DNA of 64,000 bases from Acetivibrio sp. MSJd-27 (GTDB lineage Bacteria; Bacillota; Clostridia; UMGS1840; HGM11507). Shown one piece after another: positions 34,554 through 45,500 of the stretch; positions within the stretch are counted from its first letter, which is position 1; each line of letters opens with the position of its first letter. Made by a program: the position numbers and the translations under genes. The DNA lies in assembly GCF_018918095.1 (NCBI RefSeq), contig NZ_JAHLPV010000003.1:1-64000 (forward strand), read 5' to 3'. The notes beneath the pieces were generated by a model that ran no database searches, was not told the DNA's origin, and saw only the letters and a list, made by a program, of their open reading frames with translations.

Positions 34554-37073
34554 ATGAAACTAATGATTTTGGATGGAAACAGCATTGTAAACCGCGCTTT
34601 TTACGGCATCCGCCCACTGACCACGAAGGACGGTACCCCCACCAACGCGGTCTACGGCTTTCTGAACATTCTAAACAAGCTGACGGAGGAGGAAGCGCCG
34701 GACTATCTGACGGTGGCGTTTGACATTTCACGCATCACCTTCCGCAACGAGAAATATGACCTGTATAAAGCGCAGCGCTCCGGTATGCCGGACGAGCTGC
34801 GCATTCAGATGCCGATTTTAAAGGAGGTTCTCACCGCTCTGAATATCCCTTATCTGGAATTGGAGGGCTATGAGGCGGACGATATCATCGGCACGGTTTC
34901 CCGCCTGTGCAACGAGCAGAACATCGAATGCAAAATTGCAACCGGAGACCGGGACGACCTGCAGCTTGCCTCCGAGCTCACCACCGTGAAGCTGGTGGTG
35001 ACCAAGGGTGGCCGCACCGAGACCACCGACTATAACTCCGACAAGGTGATGGAGGAGTACGGCATCACTCCAACCGAGTTCATCGACCTGAAAGGGCTTA
35101 TGGGTGACGCCTCGGACAACATTCCCGGGGTGAAGGGCATCGGCAAGGTGACGGCTTTGAATCTGATCAAAGAATTCAAGTCCATCGACAATCTTTACGA
35201 TCATCTGGACTCCCCCGTAATCAAGCCCGCTCAGCGGAAAAATCTGACCGAGCACAAGGATATGGCATATCTGAGCAGGGAGCTGGCAACCATCTGCCAG
35301 ACGGTTCCCATTGCGGTTGACTTTGAGGCTTTGCGGGTCAAGGCGCCGGACACCGCCAAGCTGGTTCCGCTGTTCACCCGGCTGGAATTCAAGAACCTGC
35401 TGAAAAAATTTGAGCTGGAGGACGAGGCAAAAGCGGTGGAAACCGTTCTGATTTCCGATGAGGACGAACTGATTCCCCTTCTCGTCAAAGCGGCAGGCTC
35501 CCTTTTCTATCTGCTTTCGGCGGATACCTTCCGGACGTATCTGGATGGCAGGGAGTTTGAATGTCCGCTGTCCGCTTCCCTGCTGATCGCTTTAAAACCA
35601 TTGTTCGAAAACCCGCAAATCAAAAAATATTCTTATGATATCAAGGAGCAGCTAATTCTGCTGTCCAAAAATCACATTGCCTTTCAGGGCGCTTTCTTCG
35701 ACTATAAAATTGCCGCTTATGTGCTGGATCCCTCCGAAAACAATTATGCTCTCGACCGGATCTATTACCGCTATAACGGGGAGGTTTTCTCCTCCCTGGA
35801 GGAACTGCCCGCCCTTGCAGACAATATGGAAAAGAAGATGGACGAAATCGGGGTTCGCAAGCTCTATGAGGAGATGGAGCTTCCCCTCATCCCCATTTTG
35901 GCGGAGATGCAGTTAAGCGGTATCCGGCTGGATCGGGAGGAGCTGAACCGCCTGAACGAGAAGATCTCCCGCCAGATCGGGGAGATTGAACAGCGCATCT
36001 ATCTTCTGTGCGGGATGGAATTCAACATCAATTCCACCAAACAGCTTGGCAGCGTTCTGTTTAAAACCTTGGGCCTGCCGCCGGTCAAGAAAACCAAAAC
36101 GGGCTACAGCACTGACTCGGAGGTTTTGGAAAAACTGTACGGATCCCACGAGGTCATCGGGGAGCTGATGGAATACCGCACCCTGACCAAGCTGAAATCC
36201 ACCTATATCGACGCGATGGACGCTCTGGTGGACGAGGATTCCCTGATCCATTCCAAGTTTCATCAGACGGTTACCCAGACCGGGCGTCTGAGCTCCAGCG
36301 ATCCCAACCTGCAGAATATTCCCGTGCGGGTGGAGATGGGGCGGGAGCTTCGGAAAATGTTCGTTCCGGTCAGAAAAGAGAACGTATTTGTCTCGGCGGA
36401 CTACTCCCAGATTGAACTGCGGGTTCTGGCTCAGTTCTGCGGCGATGAGAATCTGAAAAAGGCCTTCTTGAACGGAGAGGATATCCATGTTCAGGCCGCC
36501 TCCCGCATTCTGGACATCCCGGAGGAGCAGGTTACACCAAAAATGCGCTCGGACGCCAAGGCGGTGAACTTTGGGATTCTCTATGGAAAAACGGACTTTT
36601 CCCTGGCAAAGGATCTGGGGATCACCCGCAAGGAGGCCAAGCGCTATATCGACAATTATCTGGACAAATACCCCAATATCCGCTCTTACATGGAAACCAT
36701 CGTGGAGTTCGCCAAGGAAAACGGCTTTGTGAAAACCATGCTGGGCAGAGTACGGTTTATCCGCGAGCTGTCCGATCGGAATTACATGGTGCGCAAATTC
36801 GGGGAGCGGATCGCCTTAAATACGCCCATTCAGGGAACCGCCGCGGATATTATGAAGCTTGCCATGCTTCGGGTATACAACCGCCTGAAACAGGAAGCGC
36901 CGGACGCGCGGCTGACGCTGCAGATCCATGATGAACTGGTTATCGAGACGCCGCCTGAGGAGTGCGATAAAGTAAAGCTTCTTCTGAAGGAAGAGATGGA
37001 AAACGCCCTGCACATCAATGTGCCGCTGACGGTGCACGTCAGCGAGGGAAAATCTTTGTACGAATTGAAATAA
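34554..37073 (+). CDS. polA: DNA polymerase I
   Basis: 839 residues. 5' nuclease domain (about 1-290; LEGYEADDIIGTV, GDASDNIPGVKGIG). The middle domain (about 300-460) has lost the DEDD residues of the 3'-5' exonuclease, as in Bacillus and Clostridium enzymes, so no proofreading is expected. Polymerase motifs: A (VSADYSQIELRVLAQF), B (RSDAKAVNFGILYG) and C (LQIHDELVIE). It fills gaps and removes primers. The start is the Met before KLMILDGNS; GGTGA is a weak ribosome binding site, and the frame extends 19 codons upstream into the terminator. Confidence 0.96.
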   Translation: MKLMILDGNSIVNRAFYGIRPLTTKDGTPTNAVYGFLNILNKLTEEEAPDYLTVAFDISRITFRNEKYDLYKAQRSGMPDELRIQMPILKEVLTALNIPYLELEGYEADDIIGTVSRLCNEQNIECKIATGDRDDLQLASELTTVKLVVTKGGRTETTDYNSDKVMEEYGITPTEFIDLKGLMGDASDNIPGVKGIGKVTALNLIKEFKSIDNLYDHLDSPVIKPAQRKNLTEHKDMAYLSRELATICQTVPIAVDFEALRVKAPDTAKLVPLFTRLEFKNLLKKFELEDEAKAVETVLISDEDELIPLLVKAAGSLFYLLSADTFRTYLDGREFECPLSASLLIALKPLFENPQIKKYSYDIKEQLILLSKNHIAFQGAFFDYKIAAYVLDPSENNYALDRIYYRYNGEVFSSLEELPALADNMEKKMDEIGVRKLYEEMELPLIPILAEMQLSGIRLDREELNRLNEKISRQIGEIEQRIYLLCGMEFNINSTKQLGSVLFKTLGLPPVKKTKTGYSTDSEVLEKLYGSHEVIGELMEYRTLTKLKSTYIDAMDALVDEDSLIHSKFHQTVTQTGRLSSSDPNLQNIPVRVEMGRELRKMFVPVRKENVFVSADYSQIELRVLAQFCGDENLKKAFLNGEDIHVQAASRILDIPEEQVTPKMRSDAKAVNFGILYGKTDFSLAKDLGITRKEAKRYIDNYLDKYPNIRSYMETIVEFAKENGFVKTMLGRVRFIRELSDRNYMVRKFGERIALNTPIQGTAADIMKLAMLRVYNRLKQEAPDARLTLQIHDELVIETPPEECDKVKLLLKEEMENALHINVPLTVHVSEGKSLYELK

Positions 37074-37103
37074 GGATGAAATTTTTTCGGGCATATTTTT
37101 TTG

Positions 37104-37129
37104 CAGGGGGCAATGCGCATTGTCCCCTG
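37104..37129 (+). terminator. Palindrome after polA
   Basis: CAGGGGGCAATG and CATTGTCCCCTG with a two-base centre, 30 bases after the stop; preceded, not followed, by T runs. Likely terminator or part of the following repeat. Confidence 0.45.
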
Positions 37130-37147
37130 TGCCGTGTACTGGAAAGA

Positions 37148-37236
37148 GATTCTTCGCTTTGCTCAGAATGACAGACTGTTGAGAATAAATGAGAAATTGC
37201 TGTCCAACTGTCATTCCGAGGCACGAGGAATCTCAC
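37148..37236. repeat. Dispersed inverted repeat, copy R2
   Basis: GATTCTTCGCTTTGCTCAGAATGACAG (halves at 37148-37174) and CTGTCATTCCGAGG...GGAATCTCAC (37208-37236) are the same units as R1 in the opposite order. The rest of 37074-37401 shows no gene. Confidence 0.7.
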
Positions 37237-37401
37237 AAACAGTGCGGCTCATTCCTTTGAATGAGACAGACGGCAGGAAGAATCGAATGGACAGTTGGCG
37301 AACGCGGGAAAGTCTCTCATCCCCATAAACGCAATAGCAAAGAAAAAAGAGGATTTATTTTGAACCCCCAGACCGAAACACAATGAAAAAGGGAGAAAAG
37401 C

Positions 37402-39744
37402 ATGTTGCAAGAACAATTTACCGAACTGAAAAAACAAATTTTTGAATATAAATACGGTCACTTAAACGCCAAACAGCGTGAGGTAGTTTTCCAGGTGGAC
37501 GGCCCCGTGCTGATTCTGGCGGGAGCGGGCAGCGGAAAGACCACCACCATCACCAACCGCATCGGCTACATGATCCAATACGGCGACGCCTACCATACTG
37601 ATTACCTGCCTTCCGGGTTCACCCAGGAGGATTTGGAGGAGCTGAAGAACACGCCTTTTGACAGGCTGAATCCCCGGCAGGAAATGTTTTTGAAATGCCG
37701 CCCCATCTCCCCCTTTCAAATTCTCGCCATCACCTTCACCAACAAGGCGGCGGCGGAGATGAAGGAGCGGGTGGCGAAAATCATGGATTTCGACATCCGG
37801 GACATGTGGATTTCCACCTTCCACTCCGCCTGCGTACGCATTCTGCGTTCCGACATTGACACCATCGGCTATGAGCGCTCCTTCGCCATCTATGACAGCC
37901 AGGATTCCCTGACGCTGATGAAGGACGTGATGAAGGAGCTGAACATTTCCTCCGATACCTTAAAGCCCCGCACGGTTCTCTCCTATATTTCCTCCTACAA
38001 GGACAAGTACATCCTGCCGGAGGATCTCAATCCGGCGGACGAGGAGGATCTCAAAATCAAATACATACACAAGTGCTACCGCTTGTATCAGAAACGGTTG
38101 AAGCAGTTCAACGCTCTGGACTTCGACGACATTCTGGTCTGTACCATTCAGGTGCTGAAAAAAAGCCCTGAGGTGCTGAAAAAGTGGCAGGAGCGGTTCC
38201 GTTATGTTCTGGTGGACGAATATCAGGATACCTCCAAGATTCAGTACATGCTCATCTCCATGCTCTCCAAAGAATCCCAGAACATCTGCGTGGTGGGCGA
38301 CGACGATCAGAGTATCTACCGCTTCCGAGGCGCCGATATCGAGAATATTTTGAGCTTTGAACGGCAGTTTGCCAATGCCACGGTCATCAAGCTGGAGGAG
38401 AATTATCGTTCCACACAGACGATTTTAGAGGCCGCCAACCATGTGATTAAAAACAATTCCCGCCGGAAGGCGAAAGCGCTGTGGACCTCCAACGAAAAGG
38501 GGGACAAGATCGAGTATCTGAACCTGACCGACGAGCGGGACGAAGCCTCCACCATCGCGGGCTATATCCAATATTACATAGACAAGGGCTTTCATTACTC
38601 CGACATGGCGGTGCTGTACCGGATGAACGCCCAGTCCCGCGTGATCGAGGAAAACTTTCTCCGCACCGGCATCCCTCACCGGATTGTGGGCGGACTCCGG
38701 TTCTTCGACCGCAAGGAGATCAAGGATATCGTGGCCTATATCCGGCTGGCTTACAACAACAGCGACGACATGAGTCTGAAGCGGATCATCAACGAGCCCA
38801 AGCGGGGGCTCGGCTCCGGCGCCATCGAAAAGATGGAGAATCTCGCCCGTGTGGAAACCACCTCCATGTACTCCATCGTGAAGCGGGCGGAAAGCTATCC
38901 CGCGCTGTCCCGCTATACCGCAAAGCTGCGGGAGTTTAGCGGGATCGTCTCCCTTCTGGAATCGAAGCTTGACGATCTGGTTTCCGTCACCAACGCCGCC
39001 ATCTATGACACGGGCTATATGAAGATGCTGACCGCTGAGGACAGCATTGAGAACCGTACTCGGGCGGAGAACATCAAGGAACTTCTGACTATGGCAAAAA
39101 GCTTTGTGGAGTCGGAGGAGGAGCCGACGGTACAAAATTTCCTGGAAAATATGAGCCTGCTGTCCGACATTGACAACTATGACGAGAGCGAGGACGCGGT
39201 CGTTCTGATGACCATGCACGGCGCGAAAGGGCTGGAATTTCCGGTGGTGTTCATCGCCGGGATGGAGGAGGGCATCTTCCCCTCCAGCCGGAGCTTTACC
39301 ATGCCGGAGGAGCTGGAGGAGGAGCGCCGTTTGTGCTATGTGGCCATCACCCGCGCGAAGAAGAACCTCTATATCACATCTGCCCAGGCAAGGCACATTT
39401 TCGGCAATTTTGTCAGCTGCCGTCCCTCCCGTTTTCTGGAGGAAATCGGAAGCGAGCTTCTTCGGACCAACGAGCCGGTGAAAAAGCAGGCGGCCTTCGC
39501 GCCGAAAGCTTACACACCCAAGCCGATTGTTTCCGCCTATTTAAACCGCAAGCCGGAGCCAGCCTCCGCCGCACCAGCTAACCTGGATTACAAGGTGGGC
39601 GACAAGGTCAGCCATGTGAAGTTCGGAACCGGCGAGATTGTGGATGCCAAAAAGCTGGGCAATGACATGAAGCTGGAGATTCTGTTTGACAAGGCGGGCA
39701 AAAAGATCCTGATGGCCGCTCTGGGCAAGCTGAAAAAGCTGTAG
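37402..39744 (+). CDS. pcrA: ATP-dependent DNA helicase PcrA (UvrD/Rep family)
   Basis: 780 residues, slightly longer than Bacillus PcrA. SF1A motifs: Q motif LNAKQREVV, Walker A AGAGSGKTTT, Ia TFTNKAAAEMKERV, II VDEYQDTS, III GDDDQSIYRFRGAD, IV-V TMHGAKGLEFPVVF and VI CYVAITRAKK. A C-terminal Tudor-like segment (YKVGDKVSHVKFGTGEIV) binds RNA polymerase in PcrA. About 45 residues in the 1A region (YLPSGFTQEDLEELKNTPF) look like an insertion. Works in repair and replication-fork maintenance. GGGAGA precedes the ATG. Confidence 0.95.
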   Translation: MLQEQFTELKKQIFEYKYGHLNAKQREVVFQVDGPVLILAGAGSGKTTTITNRIGYMIQYGDAYHTDYLPSGFTQEDLEELKNTPFDRLNPRQEMFLKCRPISPFQILAITFTNKAAAEMKERVAKIMDFDIRDMWISTFHSACVRILRSDIDTIGYERSFAIYDSQDSLTLMKDVMKELNISSDTLKPRTVLSYISSYKDKYILPEDLNPADEEDLKIKYIHKCYRLYQKRLKQFNALDFDDILVCTIQVLKKSPEVLKKWQERFRYVLVDEYQDTSKIQYMLISMLSKESQNICVVGDDDQSIYRFRGADIENILSFERQFANATVIKLEENYRSTQTILEAANHVIKNNSRRKAKALWTSNEKGDKIEYLNLTDERDEASTIAGYIQYYIDKGFHYSDMAVLYRMNAQSRVIEENFLRTGIPHRIVGGLRFFDRKEIKDIVAYIRLAYNNSDDMSLKRIINEPKRGLGSGAIEKMENLARVETTSMYSIVKRAESYPALSRYTAKLREFSGIVSLLESKLDDLVSVTNAAIYDTGYMKMLTAEDSIENRTRAENIKELLTMAKSFVESEEEPTVQNFLENMSLLSDIDNYDESEDAVVLMTMHGAKGLEFPVVFIAGMEEGIFPSSRSFTMPEELEEERRLCYVAITRAKKNLYITSAQARHIFGNFVSCRPSRFLEEIGSELLRTNEPVKKQAAFAPKAYTPKPIVSAYLNRKPEPASAAPANLDYKVGDKVSHVKFGTGEIVDAKKLGNDMKLEILFDKAGKKILMAALGKLKKL

Positions 39745-39753
39745 TTCCAGACC

Positions 39754-39860
39754 GTAAGATTCCTCGTTCCTCGGAATGACAGGCGGGCGGCGGTTATCCG
39801 GTGCCGCCGCTGTGGGGGCAAGGCTTGCTCCGCCCGCACCGCCGCAGGGGCTTTCCCTGA
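39754..39860. repeat. Dispersed repeat, copy R3, with GC-rich hairpin block
   Basis: 39754-39782 is one half of the R1/R2 repeat (AAGATTCCTCG...CGGAATGACAG). It joins a GC-rich block with GCGGCGG/CCGCCGC (39787-39793, 39804-39810) and GGGGCAAGGCTTGCTCC-like pairing. The block differs strongly in base content from the AT-rich sequence after 39870. No gene in 39745-40094. Confidence 0.55.
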
Positions 39861-39994
39861 ATTCGTCTGCAAAAAATATTTTTTCTTCTTTGCGTATAAA
39901 ACCTTCTCATATGGGCAAACATCCTAAAAAGGGCTCTCTAAAATTGTATCATTCTACAAAAATAGAACGATTTTATGAATTTACAAAATACCTC

Positions 39995-40023
39995 TTGCAT
40001 TTTCGGAAAAAAGGGTGTACAAT
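39995..40023 (+). promoter_or_regulatory. Promoter of the iron alcohol dehydrogenase gene
   Basis: TTGCAT, 17-base spacer, TACAAT, about 70 bases before the ATG. Confidence 0.7.
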
Positions 40024-40094
40024 TTATTTGAAAAAGGATTGATAAATATTTAACAATTTAAAAAAGAATAAAAGAAACGAGGAGGAAAATCATT

Positions 40095-41264
40095 ATGGCA
40101 AGATTCACATTACCGAGAGATCTGTATTTCGGAGCCGGCTCTATTGAAGAACTGTCCAATCTGAAGGGTAAGAAAAAAGCAATCATCGTGACCGGCGGTT
40201 CCAGCATGCAGAAGTTTGGCTTTCTCAAAAAAGTGGAGGATATTCTGACAAAAACCGGTCTGGAAGTAAAACTGTTCGAGGGTGTTGAGCCGGATCCTTC
40301 TGTGGAAACCGTTTACCGGGGCGCAAAAGAAATGCAGGAGTTTGGACCGGACGTTATCGTATCTATCGGCGGTGGTTCCCCGATTGACGCTGCAAAGGCA
40401 ATGTGGGTATTTTATGAGCATCCGGAGCTGACCTTCGACGATATCAAAGATCCCTTCAGCATTCCGGAACTGCGCAAAAAAGCAATTTTTGTTGCAATCC
40501 CTTCCACTTCCGGTACCGCAACCGAAGTAACTGCATTCTCTGTTATCACGGATTACAGCACACTGGTCAAATATCCTTTGGCTGATTTCAATATCACCCC
40601 CGATATCGCGATTCTGGATCCGGATATCGCCTCCACCATGCCGCCCAAGCTGGTTGCCCACACCGGTATGGATGCTATGACCCATGCGATTGAGGCATAC
40701 ACGGCAAGCCTGGCAAGCCCCTTCTCCGATCCGCTTGCACTGAAAGCAATCTCCATGATTGACGATTCCATCGTGGACTCTTACAACGGCGACAAGGATG
40801 CAAAAGGTGATATGCATACCGCACAGTGTCTGGCTGGTATGGCATTCTCCAATGCGCTTCTGGGTATCGTACACAGCCTTGCACACAAGACGGGCGCCCA
40901 GTTTGATCTGCCCCATGGTCTTTGCAACGCGATTATGCTGCCCTATGTTATCGCCTACAACTCCAAAGTGTGTATGAAAAAATACGCTGAGATCGCAAGA
41001 TTCATTGGCCTGTCCGGCGCGACCGACAAACAGCTGACCAACTCCCTGATTGAGGAGATCAACCGTTTGAACCGTACGCTGAACATCGCCCCCACCTTCA
41101 AGGAAAACGGCGTTGATGAAGCATACCTGAAAGAACATATCGACTTCATTGCGGAAAATGCACAGAAAGATCCCTGCACCGGTTCCAACCCCAGAGAAGC
41201 TTCTGTGGAAGATCTGAAAAAGATTTTGGAATGTGCTTACTACGGTACACCGGTTAATTTCTAA
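40095..41264 (+). CDS. Iron-containing (group III) alcohol dehydrogenase
   Basis: 389 residues. NAD(P)-binding GGSSMQKFGFL and SIGGGSPIDAAKAM, then TSGTATEVTAFSVIT, and the iron site with GMDAMTHAIEAYT (Asp and His) plus HSLAHKTG and LPHGLCNAIMLP (two His). All four metal ligands are present. Members reduce aldehydes to alcohols (ethanol, butanol, propanediol) in fermentation; which one is not visible. AGGAGG lies ten bases before the ATG. Strong promoter and terminator suggest a well-expressed single gene. Confidence 0.92.
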   Translation: MARFTLPRDLYFGAGSIEELSNLKGKKKAIIVTGGSSMQKFGFLKKVEDILTKTGLEVKLFEGVEPDPSVETVYRGAKEMQEFGPDVIVSIGGGSPIDAAKAMWVFYEHPELTFDDIKDPFSIPELRKKAIFVAIPSTSGTATEVTAFSVITDYSTLVKYPLADFNITPDIAILDPDIASTMPPKLVAHTGMDAMTHAIEAYTASLASPFSDPLALKAISMIDDSIVDSYNGDKDAKGDMHTAQCLAGMAFSNALLGIVHSLAHKTGAQFDLPHGLCNAIMLPYVIAYNSKVCMKKYAEIARFIGLSGATDKQLTNSLIEEINRLNRTLNIAPTFKENGVDEAYLKEHIDFIAENAQKDPCTGSNPREASVEDLKKILECAYYGTPVNF

Positions 41265-41276
41265 TTGGATAAACCC

Positions 41277-41311
41277 AAAAGCCCGGAGAATTTGAAATTC
41301 TCCGGGCTTTT
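41277..41311 (+). terminator. Terminator of the alcohol dehydrogenase gene
   Basis: AAAAGCCCGGAGAATTT, one base, AAATTCTCCGGGCTTTT: a perfect 17-bp dyad ending in T4. Confidence 0.95.
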
Positions 41312-41346
41312 ATTCTAAAACGCGGTATGCCTTCCGCAAGCAACCG

Positions 41347-41541
41347 CTAGAACAGTACGTCCACTGCCTCTCCCGCATTGATTTCATACTGGGCAAGCAG
41401 GCTGTTCAAATTGGCCGTTACCATAATCATAAGATTTAAAATCGTTCGCAGCTCTTTGAGTGACCTTCCCTTCGCGATGCTAAAGGTAATGATGGTCGCC
41501 AAAGCAAGCAATTCATCCGGCGACATTTCATTGTCCAGCAT
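41347..41541 (-). CDS. Small helical protein, unknown (resembles DUF6774-type)
   Basis: 64 residues: MLDNEMSPDELLALATIITFSIAKGRSLKEL is followed by one more hydrophobic helix and an acidic end. The 'PxELLALAT...AKGxSLKEL' pattern resembles short DUF6774-type proteins of Clostridia; not certain. ATG at 41541 has GGGAAGTG upstream; a TTG at 41565 is an alternative with GAGGAG only two bases away. Single gene. Confidence 0.6.
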   Translation of the reverse strand: MLDNEMSPDELLALATIITFSIAKGRSLKELRTILNLMIMVTANLNSLLAQYEINAGEAVDVLF

Positions 41542-41650
41542 GTTATCACTTCCCACTCTTGGCAAGGCTCCTCATAGATCACCCAATGATTTCGGAACCT
41601 TTCGTCCGGATAATACATCTTATGATTTCATGCCCTGCATTATAACTAAA

Positions 41651-41683
41651 GGCAGCCGTCATAAAATTTTGACAACGGCTACC
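41651..41683 (-). terminator. Hairpin after the creatininase-family gene
   Basis: GGCAGCCGTC and GACAACGGCTACC pair imperfectly around an AT-rich loop, about 20 bases after the stop. Weak. Confidence 0.4.
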
Positions 41684-41704
41684 CTTTTCATTTCCTTGGT
41701 TTTT

Positions 41705-42436
41705 CTAATCAAAATAACCTTCCGTCTGACTGAAAATTTTCTCAATATACTGAATCGATTCGTCCACCAGGATGCGGAAGACTTTTTCCCCTTTTTCCTT
41801 TGTGCCGAGGGAGGGTTTTCCCCATACGCCTGTCTTGGACAGCTTGACGATGGAACAATAGTTTAAAAAGTCCCGGGGGACATCGGGCACAAAATCCGCT
41901 CCGTCAATCTTGTCCTTTTTCACCATCTCCTCCGCCAGGTACAGCATTAACGAGGTCTCGTATTCACAGGCATGCAGATTGTCCCTGCACTCCAGCGTTT
42001 TCAACATTTCCGGCACGCCCAGAAATTGCAGGAAATCAACTTTGGCCACACGCAGATCGGGATAATCGGCGTTCAGTTCCCGAATCGCCGGAGTGGAGAC
42101 AAAAATTCCTCCGTGCCCCAGCATGATGACAACCTTAGAAAAGCCCTGTTCCTTCAGGTTCAGCACAATGTCCTGAATCACGGAATAGAAGGTTTTTGCC
42201 CGCATCCACACGCTTCCCTTTTTGCCCTTATGTTCATAGGACGTACTGATGGGCAGTGTGGGAAGCAGATAGGCGTTCAACTTCTTTGCAACCGCCTCCG
42301 CAACCGATTTCGCCACCATATAGTCAGTGCACATCGGAAGGTGCGGACCGTGCTGTTCCAATGCTCCAATGGGCAGAATGGCAATTTCGCAGCCGGCGGA
42401 TGCCAGCTCGTCCGCGGTATTTGTGAAATCAATCAT
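41705..42436 (-). CDS. Creatininase-family amidohydrolase
   Basis: 243 residues. Metal-site motifs of the family: LPIGALEQHGPHLPMCTDY (Glu and His), MLGHGG, and HACEYETSLMLY in place of HAGExETS. Members hydrolyse amide bonds in small rings or open chains (creatinine, formamido-pyrimidines, mycofactocin precursor); the substrate here cannot be told. GGAGG is seven bases before the ATG. It lies just downstream of a large SLH protein gene but is separated by a terminator-like hairpin. Confidence 0.87.
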   Translation of the reverse strand: MIDFTNTADELASAGCEIAILPIGALEQHGPHLPMCTDYMVAKSVAEAVAKKLNAYLLPTLPISTSYEHKGKKGSVWMRAKTFYSVIQDIVLNLKEQGFSKVVIMLGHGGIFVSTPAIRELNADYPDLRVAKVDFLQFLGVPEMLKTLECRDNLHACEYETSLMLYLAEEMVKKDKIDGADFVPDVPRDFLNYCSIVKLSKTGVWGKPSLGTKEKGEKVFRILVDESIQYIEKIFSQTEGYFD

Positions 42437-42460
42437 GGTAATTCCTCCAGTTCATGAAAT

Positions 42461-42490
42461 TTTCGGCGGGAGATGAATCTCCCGCCGAAA
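42461..42490 (-). terminator. Hairpin after the large SLH gene
   Basis: TTTCGGCGGGAGAT, two bases, ATCTCCCGCCGAAA: perfect 14-bp stem, 50 bases beyond the SLH stop and just upstream of the creatininase ribosome binding site. Confidence 0.7.
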
Positions 42491-42539
42491 GAAAAATTTA
42501 TTTATAACAAAACAAAATACATTGCAAAATTTAGCGAGG

Positions 42540-45500
42540 TTATTTTGCGTTTCTATTATGTTCTTCCGTTAAGTTCAGGATAATGCATTCTGTATAAGCC
42601 GCACCCTTTGTCCCGAACAGATAAATCTTGGATGCCTTATAAAACCCGTCTATATTTTTGTCGCCGGAGAATGAGGATGCTGTTATGACGTCGTTGATCG
42701 AACCGTTCCGAATCTTATATTTACAGTTGTCATGCGCCAAGTCGCATTCCGTCTCTTCGATCACCGTTATCTTAGCGGGAAGTTTTTGCAGACGGTCAAG
42801 CACTTTGCATTCTGATGCCGTTCCAATTTCTTTTCCGATATAATTGGTGTGGGTTGTCATTGGAAGACGTAATTCTACCATACCGTTTTTCATATCCATA
42901 GCTGTTCCGAAAAACGCTGTAAAAGTCTGATCATAAGTATATGCCGCATATCCTCTTCCGTCAAACGGAATAGGAACATTGCTTGCAGAGACAGTAGATT
43001 TTGTGTAAGGAAGCCTAGGTGCCGAAGGTATCAGCGTTCCTGTAATTACAGAATTGGTCTTCGAAATATTTATTGTCCGTTCAATGTGGGACAGCTTTCC
43101 GTTTTTCTGTTCAAAGCGGAAAATGTCTCCCTCTTTTAACCCCTCAATCTTTTCCGAGGAGGCTTTTGTGTATTGCGTTCTTCCGTCAATCACGCCTTCT
43201 CCGAAAATGATAGAGTTATACCAAACGATCAGTTCATTCGGAGCCACAACAACGGATTTTTCAGAACCGGAATTAAAGTAATAGATTTTGTACATCTCTT
43301 CTCCGGTTTCCGCATCTATCATTTTGGAAAGCTTTTTGAATACATTAAAAGGCAATTTATAATTCTGATCCTGATAGTTGTAATTGACCATACCCCGCAC
43401 AACCAACAGACCGGCTACTCCCGTATCCGGATCTACATCGTAAGCCTGGGCATCATACTGCATGGTAGCCTGAAGCTGTGCTGGCTTCCAGCAGCCGTAA
43501 TATTTAATGTCGTTGACATCCTGCTCATGATCCTTCACAAAATTTTCTTCCAAGGAATAGCTGCCGGATGTTTGGGAGGAAAGGGATTCTTTCGTCAAAC
43601 TGTACCGGTCAATATCAGGTACCTTCAAAATAACAGTGTTTTCCGTTAAATAGAAACTTCCGTCAAAGGTTTTAATACTCGGAAAATAGACTTCAATTTT
43701 TGGGAACCGCATTCCCTCTTCCAATTTATTTTCCTGCTCGCCATAGTTCAGCGCATCGGTATCAATCTCTTTGATCATACTGTCGGAATTGATCTCCACG
43801 ATGGCGGGTCTCGATATAACCTTCGCACCGTCCGCAGGCGTGGATACCGTGCCGTCCGGTCTGGTATTCAGCAGTGTGATCGCTTCCGCTGCATTGTTAA
43901 AGCTATGTCCGTCAATTTTTGCCTTGGAGGATAATTCATGAACCGCAAATTCTCCTGCCTGGGTAAACAGCTTCAGTTTCAGCACGTCATCCCCGAAATC
44001 GGTATCCTGCTGGACGCCAATGATATAGGCATAATTCGGAACATCACTTGAAAGTTCATCCACATAGGCTACTTTTCCGAGGACATCAAGCGAAAAAGTA
44101 ATCTCTTTTTCATAGGCCAGATTGGCAACGATGTTTGTCTTCACAGAGGTTAAGCTTGACGAAAATTCCAAGCTTGTATTGTCGGAAAGAAAAATTTCCT
44201 GCCCCGCCTCATCCTTGGAGGAGACAGAGCCGGTAGCTGTCTTGTCGGACACATACAGCGTATAGAAGGTTTTGTTTTTGATTGGCTGTACGGATTCCGC
44301 AACGGATACGATATTGCCAACTGCAATATCCTCTATCGAAACAACTTTTCCATCCTTGATAACCCGGTAATCATACAGGGAATCATCTTCCATATCCACC
44401 GAATTCACCGGATTGAATTTGCAGTTGATCACCTTGTTTTCGGTGTCAATGCGGTCTACAACAATGTTTCTTGCATGATCCTGTTTCACTCCGCTGAAAT
44501 AGTTGAAGCTTTCCACCTGGATAATATCCGCTTTGTTGTTTCCGTCATAGTCAATAAACCGAACAAAACCGTCCTGCGGTTTCAAATCCTCTTTGGTATA
44601 ATCGGCAATCAGCGAGCCATTGATAAATACCAAAGGAGGCGTTGTCCCCAAAGATATCTTTAATGTTTTATCATCGTTCTTTTCCCTCTCATATTCGATC
44701 GTGGTATCGGATACGGAAAGAATCCGGTCACTGTTTACGGTTGTAATTTTATTCATTGTGTGAGCGCTGGCATAAAGAACTTCATCCCTGCCTGTCTCAT
44801 CATTGTATTTCACAAAAGCTTTTACCCTCTGTCCAAAATAACTGGAAACGGAGGAGTTGGCCTCAAAGACAATGTATTGGGTTCCCGTTTTGTATTCCTG
44901 CAAAATGATCCGTCCGTCATCCACAATGCTCTCGCCGTTTAAGGAGCACACGCCGTCATCCGCGACAATCGCATCGTATTCTTTGATGCCCAGATGTTCG
45001 GACAGTATGTTTTTCCCGCGGTTGATCTCGATGCTGGTCTCTCCATTGATGACAGAAGTAATGCGAATGGCATCGGCAAACAAGGAGTTGTACACAAGCT
45101 TGGCAGCCACGTTTCCGGAGATCTCCGCTCCGCCGTTGGAGGATACCCCTTTGGTGATCCCCGTTTCATTTGCTATCGTATAATAGCCGGTAGGAAACCC
45201 GCCGTTGATGTCCGCGTAAGGTTTATACCCCAAAGCATTGATGAGAATGGTGATACCCGTCAGTACGGTGATCCCCTCATCCGGATTAAAATTCCCTCCG
45301 CCGTCGCCGTTGATGATCTTCAAATCCTTGCAGGCTTTGATTTCACTGTAGTACGGATGAGAAGCCGTCACGTCATTATACAGGTTTGGTGCGTCCGCCG
45401 CAACGGTAAGTTTGAAGAAATCCACATCCGGATACAGCACGTTTGCCACCATGGCAGCGAACTGCGCCTTTGTGATCTGTGCCGCCGGATCAAAGGAATC